Assembly (NCBI GenBank): GCA_029240105.1
Contig: JARBTR010000002.1
Location: 332,394 to 396,393, forward strand
Reading direction: 5' to 3'
DNA: 64,000 nucleotides
Origin: Caryophanales bacterium
GTDB lineage: Bacteria > Bacillota > Bacilli > JARBTR01
Positions 1-8,494 of this stretch are shown in pieces (position 1 is the first letter of the stretch; every line of letters starts with the position of its first letter). Both the position numbers and the translations under genes were made by a program. The notes beneath the pieces are model-generated. The model was given only the letters and a program-made list of their open reading frames with translations, searched no databases and was not told where the DNA came from.

Positions 1-106
1 GTTTTATTTCTCCAATTGGAATACCAGCCGTTTCTAAGGTACTGATCATTCTTTCTCCTACAGCGCCAGTTGCTCCAACAATTGCAAAATTATATTTTCT
101 TTCCAT
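1..106 (-). CDS. asd: Aspartate-semialdehyde dehydrogenase, N-terminal fragment (cut by window edge)
   Basis: Only about 35 codons are visible. The translation begins MERKYNFAIVGATGAVGERM, the N-terminal NADP-binding glycine motif (GATGAVG) of aspartate-semialdehyde dehydrogenase, which makes the lysine/methionine/threonine precursor L-aspartate semialdehyde. The start is ATG at 104-106 with an AGGAGG-type ribosome binding site at 111-117. Its position directly after dpaA-dpaB matches the conserved Bacillus order dpaA-dpaB-asd-dapG-dapA, supplying precursor for dipicolinate and peptidoglycan. The rest lies outside the window. Confidence 0.9.
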   Translation of the reverse strand, partial: MERKYNFAIVGATGAVGERMISTLETAGIPIGEIK

Positions 107-446
107 GAGTTCCTCCTAGAATCTATAAAATTATGGTGTGTACTTATAAAATTTAATTTTATACACATCCAATTTATTAAGATGACGGGAGTCAAAACAA
201 TTTGATTCCCGTCAATTAAATAATGTTGTGTAATCAGTAATACGGTAATTGTTGCAAAATTAAAACGGCTAAGCAACTATAATCCTTTACTTTAGCATTT
301 AATACAATCAATATAGCAATAAAAGCAAACTATTTGCGATAAGAAATTTTACCAATCTTTTTTTGCTATATAGTTTATGAATAAAGATAAACGTTAAACA
401 TTTTTCTATTCAGTAAAATGTACTAATAAGTGGATGTACAGTCAAG
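107..446. other. Intergenic gap between dpaB and asd
   Basis: 340 bp without a gene. It holds the asd ribosome binding site, an AT-rich palindrome around 129-147 and a strong stem-loop at 184-213. In B. subtilis these genes are closer together; here a separate asd promoter is likely, but no convincing -35/-10 pair was identified. Confidence 0.5.
184..213. terminator. Stem-loop between dpaB and asd, possible terminator
   Basis: Arms GACGGGAGTCAAA and TTTGATTCCCGTC form a 13-bp stem with one wobble/mismatch and an ACAA loop. It lies 230 bp beyond the dpaB stop. There is no clean T-run on either strand, so it could be a weak terminator, a processing site or an operator. Confidence 0.35.
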
Positions 447-1043
447 TCATTTATCTAAAAATTTTTCTATTAAAACGGGTTGAAGCTGTCTACCTTCAAT
501 GGCAGCAACTACGGTATCGACGAGGCTCGACATTCTTGCGACGAGTGAGTTTGGTTTTTTCATTGGATCATCCTGCCCAAAAGGGATGAAATAGATATTT
601 TTAGTAGCCATAAGTCGCATAATGTTGATGCCGTTCAATCCGAGTCCATCATTCGTTGAAACACCAATCACGATTGGCTTTAGGTTGCGAAGTGTAGCTT
701 TTGCAGCCATCAACACTGGGGAATCGGATTGAGCATTGGCGAATTTGCTCATGGACGCGCCCGTCATCGGAGATATAACCATACAATCAAGTGGTGTTTT
801 CGGTCCCAGTGGCTCTGCACCAACAATGGAGTCGATCGCCTTTTTCCCAGTAATTTCTTCTACTTTAGCAATCCAGTCTAATCCATTTCCAAACCGTGTG
901 ATTGTATTTTTTACAGAATAAGTGACAACCGGTATTACTTCGGCACCCTCGTCAATCAATTTTTGAATTTCGGGAACAACCTCTTCATACGTACAATGTG
1001 AACCCGTGATGCCAAAACCAACTTTTTTTCCAGCAAGTTTCAT
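447..1043 (-). CDS. dpaB: Dipicolinate synthase subunit B
   Basis: 198 aa flavoprotein of the SpoVFB/DpaB family (UbiX/Pad-like fold). With DpaA it oxidises dihydrodipicolinate to dipicolinic acid in the mother cell during sporulation; dipicolinate then loads the spore core with calcium. The N-terminus has the GFGITGSHCTYEEV motif and the middle PMTGASMSKFANAQSD, both typical of the family. Length is close to the B. subtilis protein. The start overlaps the end of dpaA by 4 nt, indicating translational coupling. Confidence 0.95.
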   Translation of the reverse strand: MKLAGKKVGFGITGSHCTYEEVVPEIQKLIDEGAEVIPVVTYSVKNTITRFGNGLDWIAKVEEITGKKAIDSIVGAEPLGPKTPLDCMVISPMTGASMSKFANAQSDSPVLMAAKATLRNLKPIVIGVSTNDGLGLNGINIMRLMATKNIYFIPFGQDDPMKKPNSLVARMSSLVDTVVAAIEGRQLQPVLIEKFLDK

Positions 1044-1957
1044 TTGTTCCAGTCCCTTTTCTCTTGGGTATTCTTTGTTTGTAATTGTTTTGATAATAGT
1101 TGAGTTAGTACATTTGCTAAAATTTTTCCAGCAGTTTTAGGTGCAACTATTCCTGGAAGTCCAGGAGCCAATAGTGCATTAATTCCACGCCGCTCAGCAA
1201 ATTTAAAATCTGTTCCACCTGGCTTAGAAGCAATATCAATAATGGTAGTATGATGTGGCATTTGTGCAATAACTTCAGAAGTGATTATCTGATGAGGAAT
1301 TGTATTAATACAAATATCCACATTACTTACTTCTTGTTTCAATTGATCTAAGTGGAAAGGTTCAATTCCCATCTCCGTAATCCGAGCCATGTATTCTGTT
1401 TTACGAACCCCAACCTTTACTTTTGCTCCAATTGCATGAAAAACACGTGCGAGGCTTAGCCCACATCGACCAAGTCCAAGAATAATTACATTAGATCCAT
1501 GAATCGTAAAATCTGTATTTTGGATGGTTAAAAGTAATACACCTTCAACAGTTGGGATTGAGTTATAAATTGCGACATCATCACGATCAAGTAAATTAAT
1601 GAGTTTCCTCTTCGTTTTATCTGCAATTTGAACTAAGAAATTAGTACCAATTCCAGAGTAGATAACAGAATTAGGCATTGTTTTTGATATAAAATTTTCA
1701 TTTAAATACAAGTCTTTACTGGTAAAAATTGATTGGATTTTACCATCTTCTGAAGCTCCAGAAACAGGTAAAATGATGGCATCCAAATTTTTGGGGTCAA
1801 AGTCATCAAAATCCTCTTTAAATGTTCCTGGAAAAGAACTTCCTAATTGATCAAATCCAATCAATATAATTCGTGCATCTAATTCTGACAGTTTTTTAAT
1901 AACCTCTAACTGCCGTGCATCTCCACCAATAACTGCAACTTGCAACCCTGTTAGCAA
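1040..1957 (-). CDS. dpaA: Dipicolinate synthase subunit A
   Basis: 305 aa, SpoVFA/DpaA family. It begins MLTGLQVAVIGGDARQLEVI, nearly the same as the B. subtilis start, and contains a Rossmann motif VIILGLGRCGLSLARVFHAI around residue 155. It closes with the family-typical LLAPGLPGIVAPKTAGKILA near residue 275. It is the putative NAD(P)-binding subunit of dipicolinate synthase. It is transcribed ahead of dpaB with a 4-nt overlap. A SigmaK-like promoter lies about 120 bp upstream, fitting late mother-cell expression. Confidence 0.95.
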   Translation of the reverse strand: MLTGLQVAVIGGDARQLEVIKKLSELDARIILIGFDQLGSSFPGTFKEDFDDFDPKNLDAIILPVSGASEDGKIQSIFTSKDLYLNENFISKTMPNSVIYSGIGTNFLVQIADKTKRKLINLLDRDDVAIYNSIPTVEGVLLLTIQNTDFTIHGSNVIILGLGRCGLSLARVFHAIGAKVKVGVRKTEYMARITEMGIEPFHLDQLKQEVSNVDICINTIPHQIITSEVIAQMPHHTTIIDIASKPGGTDFKFAERRGINALLAPGLPGIVAPKTAGKILANVLTQLLSKQLQTKNTQEKRDWNK

Positions 1958-2079
1958 TTTGCATCACTCCTAAATCCTAAAACTTGAGCTACTTCACAAA
2001 GTTAAATTTAACCTTATGGAAGAAAATGATTTTCAAAAACTTCCGACCGTCGCCCAAATTCCGATTAAAATATTCACAA

Positions 2080-2108
2080 TAATCTATGTTAAAAATCTTT
2101 ATTTGGTC
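2080..2108 (-). promoter_or_regulatory. Candidate SigmaK promoter for dpaAB
   Basis: On the minus strand a -10 element CATAGATTA (2080-2088) matches the SigmaK pattern CATAnnnTA. It lies 16 bp after GACC (2105-2108), which partly fits the SigmaK -35 (core AC). The family is known to be SigmaK-controlled in B. subtilis; assignment here is by motif only. Confidence 0.4.
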
Positions 2109-2138
2109 AGTAAAAACAAAAAGCAGTTCAAACAAAAA

Positions 2139-2157
2139 AAGCGCTATTTTAGCGCTT
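2139..2157 (-). terminator. Intrinsic terminator of ymxH
   Basis: Arms AAGCGCT and AGCGCTT with a 5-nt loop are followed on the minus strand by a run of seven T. The stem overlaps the last codons and stop of ymxH. Confidence 0.85.
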
Positions 2158-2418
2158 CTCAATGTTTGGATATATAGTTGTATTTTGCGGCATCTCAATC
2201 ATAATCATATCTGATCCGATTTTCTTTATATTCTGCCATGGGACGCGGACCTCACTTCCCTTTTTCTTAAGCCCAAACCATTGTGATGTTGAGATTAATA
2301 GTGCCGTTATTTGCCCTGTTTCATCATCAATTTCTAAATCCGTTTCTCCGAGTAACCCTAATCTCTCCGCTTTTCTCAAATCAACAATTTCTTTACCACT
2401 CAATTCGCTTAATAACAT
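2149..2418 (-). CDS. ymxH: YlmC/YmxH-family PRC-barrel sporulation protein
   Basis: 89 aa. A single PRC-barrel-like domain: LSGKEIVDLRKAERLG, then DLEIDDETGQITALL, then VPWQNIKKIGSDMIMIEM, the order seen in YlmC/YmxH proteins. Molecular function is unknown; homologues are linked to sporulation and cell division regions. It lies between mlpA and dpaA as in B. subtilis, and its own terminator sits at its stop codon. Confidence 0.85.
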   Translation of the reverse strand: MLLSELSGKEIVDLRKAERLGLLGETDLEIDDETGQITALLISTSQWFGLKKKGSEVRVPWQNIKKIGSDMIMIEMPQNTTIYPNIEKR

Positions 2419-2502
2419 GACATATTTAGCTCCTCTTATAGAACCCGATTTTCAAAACTCCTAATCAATTCATTTTATGAAGCTCGGACACTTTCATACA
2501 TT

Positions 2503-2536
2503 AAAAAAGCAAACACTCAATGTGAGTATTTGCTTT
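2503..2536 (-). terminator. Intrinsic terminator of mlpA
   Basis: A 14-bp hairpin, arms AAAGCAAATACTCA and TGAGTGTTTGCTTT, followed by T residues on the minus strand just after the mlpA stop. Confidence 0.85.
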
Positions 2537-2583
2537 ACAGTTCAATTTTTAAAATATCATAGTATTTTTAATACTTTATATAC

Positions 2584-3804
2584 TTAAAAAATGTTGCCGG
2601 GTCCAATTAAAGCTGATGAAAATTGTTCGCCAAATGTAGCATTAATACGATTATGTATGCTGTCAGCTGTTACTGCATCAATCATGTTTACAATCTCATC
2701 AAGTGAACGGTGTTTCCCTAGAAGCAATTCATTTTTACCATTACGAGTCATTCGAGAATTTGTGCTTTCTAGCGATAACATGAGACTCCCTTTAAGCTGT
2801 TCCTTCGAATTTTTCAATTCTTTTTCCGTTACGCCTTCGGATTTAAATTTAGTTAAAGTACCTTGAAGCGTTTCAAACAGCTTCTCAACTTGATTTGCCC
2901 CCGTACCAGCATATAATGCAACTATTCCAGTATCTTGGAATGATGAATGATACGAATACACACTGTATGCTAGCCCACGTTGTTCACGAACTTCTTGGAA
3001 AAGCCGGCTACTCATTGATCCACCTAAGATATTGTTCATAATGATTAGACTATACATATCATCATGACCAGCATCGAGGCCTTGATACCCTAAAACCAAA
3101 TGTGCCTGTTCAGTTTCCTTTTTCTTATAAATATTTTCAAAATGGAATTGTGGTTTTTCGATTTCACATGCTTTACATTCACGTTTGAAACTTCCAAATA
3201 TTTTTTCCACTTCTTTTATAAAATTTGCATCGATATTACCAGCTATAGAAATGACTACCTTTTCAGGTGTATAACATTCATTTATGTAATTTTTCAGAGT
3301 TTCACTTGTGAAAGAATTTAGGGCTTCTTCTGTTCCTAAAATAGGATATCCCAATGTATTTGATCCATAAGTTGCACGTCCGAGTAAGTCATGAACCATA
3401 TCATCTGGTGTATCTTCATACATTTTTATTTCTTCAAGTACAACATTCTTTTCCTTTGCCAATTCTTCATCTACGAAAGTTGAATTAAAGAACATATCTG
3501 CAAGCACTTCTAGTGCAAACTGAGAATGGTTATCGAGAACTTTTGCGTAATAACAAGTGTATTCCTTTGATGTAAATGCATTAATTTGTCCACCAATTCC
3601 ATCAAAACATTCAGCAATTTCTTTTGCTGTTCGAGTTGTTGTTCCTTTAAAAAACATATGTTCAATAAAATGTGAAACACCATTATTTGCAGCAACTTCA
3701 TTTCTTGAACCTGTTTTAATCCATATTCCAATTGCCACTGAGCGAACATATGGGATATTTTCTAAAACGATTCGAACACCATTCTGGCAAGTATATTTTT
3801 CCAT
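2584..3804 (-). CDS. mlpA: M16-family zinc metalloprotease MlpA/YmxG
   Basis: 406 aa processing-peptidase-like protein (M16, pitrilysin clan). The inverted zinc motif HxxEH is visible as HFIEHM near residue 46, with the downstream Glu in EEIKMYEDTPDD about 75 residues later. The C-terminal half carries the second M16 domain with GGSMSSRLFQEVREQRGLAY. In B. subtilis it lies between ylxY and ymxH; ylxY is missing here. Cytoplasmic, no signal peptide. The start has a GGAGG-type site (TGGAGGATTTACATG). Confidence 0.93.
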   Translation of the reverse strand: MEKYTCQNGVRIVLENIPYVRSVAIGIWIKTGSRNEVAANNGVSHFIEHMFFKGTTTRTAKEIAECFDGIGGQINAFTSKEYTCYYAKVLDNHSQFALEVLADMFFNSTFVDEELAKEKNVVLEEIKMYEDTPDDMVHDLLGRATYGSNTLGYPILGTEEALNSFTSETLKNYINECYTPEKVVISIAGNIDANFIKEVEKIFGSFKRECKACEIEKPQFHFENIYKKKETEQAHLVLGYQGLDAGHDDMYSLIIMNNILGGSMSSRLFQEVREQRGLAYSVYSYHSSFQDTGIVALYAGTGANQVEKLFETLQGTLTKFKSEGVTEKELKNSKEQLKGSLMLSLESTNSRMTRNGKNELLLGKHRSLDEIVNMIDAVTADSIHNRINATFGEQFSSALIGPGNIF

Positions 3805-4053
3805 GTAAATCCTCCAGTTTTAATTCTTTTACCTTTTAAAACATATCTTTCCTATTTTACACTAAATGCTGTGATATTATCATAAGTAATTCTTTTAAAT
3901 AAAAATTTAAAAATAATGGGCTGGTGAAGATTCATTTATGGTAGAAATCATATGCAATGGCATATTGATTATTAAATTTTGCACTAAGCTATATGAATAT
4001 AAAGAAAAATCAGCTAGCTGGTCTTTTAAAACATTTGCGCGTATGTTTTGGAT

Positions 4054-4408
4054 GAATTCCCGCAGAGCTTTCCTGTGGGTGAGCACCTGAGCTTAAGGTG
4101 ATGGGAGTCGAACCCTTAGGGTTTAATCGTGTGATTTCACTGCTCTCGTTGTTCTCGTCGGGCGCAATATGATCGATATGACTTCCTCCTCGGCCTAGAT
4201 AGCAATGAAATCACTTAGATTAAACTCGAAGACCTATTCCTGTTTCTTTCGAAGCAAGTCAAGGCAGAAGTGACGAGGCGTATCGAACATACGCTAGGAA
4301 CTTCTAACGCAGAATTGCAAATAAAGAAACAAGAAAAGGCCTATGGGTTCGACTCCCATCACCTTATGGTCTCAGGCACCCACTTTCCCACGGGAGTCCT
4401 GCGAATTC
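4054..4408. repeat. 355-bp branched palindromic element with tRNA T-arm-like inverted repeat
   Basis: The 737-bp gap 3805-4541 has no gene. Its 5' part (3805-4053) is plain AT-rich DNA; the rest is this element. Outer arms start with GAATTC at 4054 and 4403. Inside is a perfect 22-bp inverted repeat at 4094-4115 and 4345-4366. Two further arms branch off. One is TTTAATC...TGATTTCA (4122-4139) pairing with 4206-4224. The other (about 4230-4340) is capped by AGAAGT/ACTTCT and GCGTAT/ATACGC (4266-4305). The right copy contains ATGGG-TTCGACT-CCCAT, a canonical T-arm, and TAAGGTG/CACCTTA could pair as an acceptor stem. There is no transposase. Function unknown. Confidence 0.75.
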
Positions 4409-4494
4409 ATTGCCAAAACGATATTGTTCATCCTTCTAAAGCCTCTGGTACCAATAGTTGATGTCCAAAAAAATTTATACTTTTATATTTCAAA

Positions 4495-4525
4495 AAAAGC
4501 AGAAGAAAATTTTTCTTCTGCTTTT
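4495..4525 (-). terminator. Intrinsic terminator of pnp
   Basis: A 15-bp hairpin, arms AAAAGCAGAAGAAAA and TTTTCTTCTGCTTTT, with a T-run on the minus strand after the pnp stop codon. Confidence 0.9.
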
Positions 4526-4541
4526 ACGTTTATATAAATTA

Positions 4542-6656
4542 TTAGTTAGTTACTGTTTCGCCTTGTTGCTTAAGAACTTCTTTGCGAGATAAGCTTACTT
4601 TTCCATTTGTTGGGTCAATTTTAATAACCTTCACTAGGATTTCGTCGCCTTCTTTCACAACATCTTCTACTTTCTTCACTCGCTCAAGTGCTAGCTCAGA
4701 AATGTGACACATACCTTCTTTACCTGGGAAAATTTCAACAAAGCATCCGAATTCTTTGATTGAAATAACTTTACCCATGTACAGAGCACCAACTTCTGCT
4801 TCACGTGTGATTGACTCAATAATACCTTTCGCTTTCGCAATCATTTCAGCATCTTGAGAAGCAATGAATACGGTTCCATCTTGCTCGATGTCAATTTTTA
4901 CGCCTGTTTCATCAATAATCTTATTGATTTGCTTTCCACCTGGTCCAATAACATCACGAATTTTATCAGGATTGATCATCATTACTTCAATCTTAGGAGC
5001 GTACTTAGAAAGTTCAGTACGAGGTTGGTTCATTGTTGTCATCATGTGATCAAGAATGTGAACTCGACCTTTTTCTGCTTGCTGTAGAGCTTCTCTCAAA
5101 ATCTCTTCAGTTAAACCTTCAATTTTAATATCCATTTGAAGTGCCGTTACACCTGCAGGCGTACCAGCTACCTTGAAGTCCATATCTCCGTAGTGATCTT
5201 CTAAACCTTGAATATCAGAAAGGATTGTATAATTGTCTCCATCTTTCACAAGACCCATTGCAATACCTGATACAGGTGCTTTAATCGGTACCCCAGCATC
5301 CATTAAAGCTAAAGTTGATGCACAAATTGATGCTTGAGATGAAGAACCATTTGATTCTAAGACTTCAGAAACTAAACGAATCGTATAAGGGAAATCCTTT
5401 TCATTTGGAATGATAGGCTCAAGTGCTCTTTCACCAAGTGCACCATGCCCGATTTCACGACGTCCCGGTCCACGGCTTGGTCTTACTTCCCCTACAGAGA
5501 ATGATGGGAAATTGTAGTGATGCATGAAACGTTTTGTTTCTTCTAAACCAAGACCATCAATTTTTTGTTGATCTCCGATAGCACCCAAAGTACAAACAGA
5601 AAGAACTTGCGTTTGTCCACGTGTGAAAAGACCTGTACCGTGTGTTCTTGGTAAAATACCTACTTCAGAAGCAAGTGGACGGATTTCATCAACTTTACGA
5701 CCATCAGGACGAACCTTATCTTCAGTAATAAGTCTACGTACTTCGTCAGACATCATTTTATGTAGAATTTCTTTAACTTGTTTCATTGTTGTTGCATCAA
5801 CTTCACGAGCTTCAAAAACTTCGATAACTGAGTGTTCAACAGCAGCAATTGCATCTTGTCGAGCATGTTTTTCTTCAACACTAACTGCAGCTTTCATTTG
5901 TGCATAACACATATCGTAAATTTCTTTACTTAGTTCTTTATCTAACTCAAAAAGGACAACTTCCACCTTTTCTTGTCCAACTTCGCGAACGATTTCTTCT
6001 TGGAATTCAACTAATTTTTTAATTTCCTTTTGACCGAACATGATGGCATCAAGCATAACCATTTCTGGTACTTCTTTCGCGCCAGCTTCAACCATGTTGA
6101 TTGCATCTTTTGTTCCAGCAACAGTTAGGTTTATATCTGATTGCTCCATTTGTTCAACTGTTGGGTTAACTATGAATTCTCCATTTACACGACCTACAAC
6201 AACACCAGCGATTGGTCCGTTAAAAGGAATATTTGAAATACAAAGTGCTAATGACGAACCAAACATTGCAGCCATTTCTGTTGAGCAATCTTGTTCAACA
6301 CTTAATACCATGTTGTTAACTGAGATTTCATTACGGAAACCTTCAGCAAATAAAGGACGCAATGGTCTGTCAATTAATCGAGATGCTAAGGTAGCTCTTT
6401 CTGAAGGACGACCTTCACGTCTAATAAACCCACCTGGTACTTTTCCAACAGCGTACATTTTTTCTTCGTACATCACTGTTAGAGGGAAGAAATCAGCTTG
6501 TTTTGGTTCCTTTGAACCTGTAGCTGTACTTAATACCACAGAATCACCATAGCGAATTAATGCTGATCCTCCTGCTTGTTTTGCTAATTGTCCAATTTCA
6601 ACTACTAAAGGACGACCAGCCCAGTCCATTGAATAAATCTTTTTGTTTTGCTCCAT
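4542..6656 (-). CDS. pnp: Polyribonucleotide nucleotidyltransferase (PNPase)
   Basis: 704 aa. A 3'-5' phosphorolytic exoribonuclease of the RNA degradation machinery. Two RNase PH domains (about residues 5-230 and 310-545) flank a helical linker. They are followed by a KH domain with [16 protein letters not shown] near 565 and an S1 domain with [19 protein letters not shown] near 625. Start chosen at ATG 6656 behind GGAGGTGCTCAT; a longer frame exists but lacks a site. Downstream of rpsO as in other Bacillales, but separated by an rpsO terminator and a leader hairpin that may allow independent control. Confidence 0.97.
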   Translation of the reverse strand: MEQNKKIYSMDWAGRPLVVEIGQLAKQAGGSALIRYGDSVVLSTATGSKEPKQADFFPLTVMYEEKMYAVGKVPGGFIRREGRPSERATLASRLIDRPLRPLFAEGFRNEISVNNMVLSVEQDCSTEMAAMFGSSLALCISNIPFNGPIAGVVVGRVNGEFIVNPTVEQMEQSDINLTVAGTKDAINMVEAGAKEVPEMVMLDAIMFGQKEIKKLVEFQEEIVREVGQEKVEVVLFELDKELSKEIYDMCYAQMKAAVSVEEKHARQDAIAAVEHSVIEVFEAREVDATTMKQVKEILHKMMSDEVRRLITEDKVRPDGRKVDEIRPLASEVGILPRTHGTGLFTRGQTQVLSVCTLGAIGDQQKIDGLGLEETKRFMHHYNFPSFSVGEVRPSRGPGRREIGHGALGERALEPIIPNEKDFPYTIRLVSEVLESNGSSSQASICASTLALMDAGVPIKAPVSGIAMGLVKDGDNYTILSDIQGLEDHYGDMDFKVAGTPAGVTALQMDIKIEGLTEEILREALQQAEKGRVHILDHMMTTMNQPRTELSKYAPKIEVMMINPDKIRDVIGPGGKQINKIIDETGVKIDIEQDGTVFIASQDAEMIAKAKGIIESITREAEVGALYMGKVISIKEFGCFVEIFPGKEGMCHISELALERVKKVEDVVKEGDEILVKVIKIDPTNGKVSLSRKEVLKQQGETVTN

Positions 6657-6694
6657 ATGAGCACCTCCAATTTTGTTACCCAATGGATTTCTCT

Positions 6695-6733
6695 ATTTCA
6701 GTCACCGATGAATTTTTCATCGGTCACTGAAAT
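6695..6733 (-). promoter_or_regulatory. Long hairpin in pnp 5' leader
   Basis: Arms of about 18 bp (ATTTCAGTCACCGATGA and its complement) with one internal mismatch stand 40 bp upstream of the pnp start. No T-run follows. Leader hairpins cut by RNase III are the basis of pnp autoregulation in enterobacteria; a similar role here is inference. Confidence 0.5.
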
Positions 6734-6897
6734 GGGGAACCTCCAACTGGGTGTTTTTTAGTTTTTGTTTTACTTTTATTATCATGCAATAAAAAAGTGG
6801 GCTTTTATACTAGTATTTTTTCTTTCAAAGAATAAATCACAATTTTTTAATTGTTTAATCCCTTATTTCAAACCTCGTTAAATTTTAAACATTAGAA

Positions 6898-6927
6898 AAA
6901 AAGTGGGAAAATAGTCTCCCACTTTTC
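6898..6927 (-). terminator. Intrinsic terminator of rpsO
   Basis: Arms AAAAGTGGGA and TCCCACTTTT with a long T-run on the minus strand, 11 bp after the rpsO stop. Confidence 0.85.
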
Positions 6928-6937
6928 ATGTTTGAAA

Positions 6938-7207
6938 TTATCGACGTAAACCTAATTTACCGATCAATTCACGATAACGGTTAACATCTTTGTTACGTAA
7001 GTACGTTAACAAATTACGTCTTCTACCTACCATTTTCAAAAGTCCACGACGTGAGTGGTGGTCTTTCTTGTGCGTACGTAGGTGGTCGTTTAACGTGTTA
7101 ATTGCTTCAGTAAGGACAGCGATTTGAACCTCTGGAGATCCAGTATCACTTTCGTGAGTACGGTATTCCGCGATGATTTCGTTTTTACGCTCTTGCGACA
7201 TTGCCAT
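6938..7207 (-). CDS. rpsO: 30S ribosomal protein S15
   Basis: 89 aa, the usual S15 length. The family signature [18 protein letters not shown] and [19 protein letters not shown] are intact. S15 binds 16S rRNA early in platform assembly. Start set at ATG 7207 with AAGGAGG and 8-nt spacing; a GTG three codons upstream overlaps that site and is unlikely. It lies between ribF and pnp as in B. subtilis, with its own terminator. Confidence 0.97.
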   Translation of the reverse strand: MAMSQERKNEIIAEYRTHESDTGSPEVQIAVLTEAINTLNDHLRTHKKDHHSRRGLLKMVGRRRNLLTYLRNKDVNRYRELIGKLGLRR

Positions 7208-7216
7208 CCTATTCAC

Positions 7217-7240
7217 CTCCTTTTTTCTTGGGCTAAGCCC
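7217..7240 (-). promoter_or_regulatory. rpsO leader hairpin next to the ribosome binding site
   Basis: On the minus strand a GGGC/GCCC hairpin (7230-7240) is followed by an A-rich spacer and AGGAGG. The arrangement is almost the same as upstream of rpsB (60636-60666). Autoregulation of rpsO by S15 is known in several bacteria; the link to this hairpin is inference. Confidence 0.4.
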
Positions 7241-7300
7241 ATTTATAATCGCCTATTTCCTAGTCATGCGACGGTGAGACGCAACGCCAAGAAAAGGTTT

Positions 7301-7413
7301 GGTTGCCGTTAACACTTGCTGAAATAAATTTCAGAGTGTTTTGACATACAAAACGTATACGTTTTGCTACTTGCTAAATCACAAGTGATTTAGAGTATCG
7401 TGAATTTACAACC
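7301..7413. repeat. Intergenic structured repeat, rpsO-ribF gap
   Basis: Fills much of the 328-bp gap 7208-7535. It holds a bulged hairpin at 7311-7340 (AACACT/AGTGTT, tg bulge, CTGAAAT/ATTTCAG). A perfect 16-bp palindrome AAAACGTATACGTTTT follows at 7350-7365, then a second bulged hairpin at 7368-7397 (TACT/AGTA, tg bulge, CTAAATCAC/GTGATTTAG). GGTTG (7301) and CAACC (7409) could close the whole. The second hairpin and its flank AGTATCGTG recur at 31641-31675; the palindrome core recurs at 52558-52571. Confidence 0.75.
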
Positions 7414-7535
7414 GTTTAATAGAATACCCTTTTTTTCCATAAAAATCAAGCAAAACTCTATTTGTTTTTATCGGATTTTCTTATTCTATCAATGCCTTTT
7501 ATTAATTTTGAACTAAAATAGACATCTTTAATCAA

Positions 7536-8474
7536 TTATCTAAAAAATTCTATCGTTTCTTCTTTATCTGAATGAATTTGAGCGACTAATTCCTCGATAC
7601 CATTAAATCTCTTCTCGCTTCTGATGTGCCTGTGCCATTCTATAACAACGGTTTCATCATAAATATCTTCATTAAAATCAATGATATGAACCTCTATAAC
7701 AGGTTGTTCAAAAGGATTATCATGAAAGGTAGGTTTATACCCAACATTGCAAACGCCAGTATGCCATTTACCTTTAACTAAAATCCGAACAGCATAAACA
7801 CCTACTGTTGGGAGATCAAACTCTTCTGTTGGTTCTATATTTGCAGTTGGAAAACCAATTTTTCTACCTCGTTTTTCACCATGAACAACAACACCTTTAA
7901 TGGTATAAAAACGACCTAAAAGTTTCTTAACATCTAGCATCTCGCCATTTTTTAGAAATTGGCGAATTCTTGTAGAGCTAATCTTACCATCAAGTAATTT
8001 CTGCTCTACAACAGCAGTATGACCAAAACGACCTTTGGAATAATCGATGATATTCCGCATATTACCCTCTCCATATTTGCCGAATTTATAATCAAATCCA
8101 GCAACTACGTGTACAACATTTAGCCCAACGAGATATTGATCAACAAATTCTTGTGGCGAAAGAGAAGCAAAATCATTTGAAAACTTCGTAATAAATAAAA
8201 AATCCGGATTAAATGTTTCTAAAAGTTTGATTTTCTCTGTTAATGGCGCTAACTGACGATATTGTTTGATTCCTTTATTCAATACAATCGATGGATGAGG
8301 ATCAAAAATCATAATGGAAAAAGCACGTTTATTTATTTCTGCTATCTTTTTTGCAGTAGCTAAAACTGCCCTGTGACCTAGGTGAACTCCATCAAAATAT
8401 CCTAAAGCAATAACGTGTCTAGGGAAATCTTCTATTTTAAATGAGTGCGGATGATGAATCTCTATAACTTTCAA
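7536..8474 (-). CDS. ribF: Bifunctional riboflavin kinase / FAD synthetase
   Basis: 312 aa (RibC/RibF). The N-terminal FMN adenylyltransferase domain has ALGYFDGVHLGHRAV near residue 24 and SSTRIRQFLKNGEM near 165. The C-terminal riboflavin kinase domain has the GRKIGFPTANIEP motif near 204. It converts riboflavin to FMN and FMN to FAD. Sits 20 bp after truB in the translation operon, the standard Bacillales place. Confidence 0.96.
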   Translation of the reverse strand: MKVIEIHHPHSFKIEDFPRHVIALGYFDGVHLGHRAVLATAKKIAEINKRAFSIMIFDPHPSIVLNKGIKQYRQLAPLTEKIKLLETFNPDFLFITKFSNDFASLSPQEFVDQYLVGLNVVHVVAGFDYKFGKYGEGNMRNIIDYSKGRFGHTAVVEQKLLDGKISSTRIRQFLKNGEMLDVKKLLGRFYTIKGVVVHGEKRGRKIGFPTANIEPTEEFDLPTVGVYAVRILVKGKWHTGVCNVGYKPTFHDNPFEQPVIEVHIIDFNEDIYDETVVIEWHRHIRSEKRFNGIEELVAQIHSDKEETIEFFR

Positions 8475-8494
8475 CTTTTGAACCCCACTATATT

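Noticed and set aside
1989-2198. 69-codon minus-strand ORF upstream of dpaA
   Set aside because: It overlaps the ymxH 3' end, its terminator and the candidate SigmaK promoter; composition is not protein-like.
4054-4408. Possible tmRNA (ssrA) because of the T-arm-like sequence and closing acceptor-like stem
   Set aside because: No GGGG-type 5' end, no resume codon with a tag ending LAA, no CCA, and the T-arm sequence is present twice as an inverted repeat.
4270-4537. Two small plus-strand ORFs (63 and 64 codons) in the mlpA-pnp gap
   Set aside because: They lie within or beside the palindromic element, have no ribosome binding site and no recognisable protein features.
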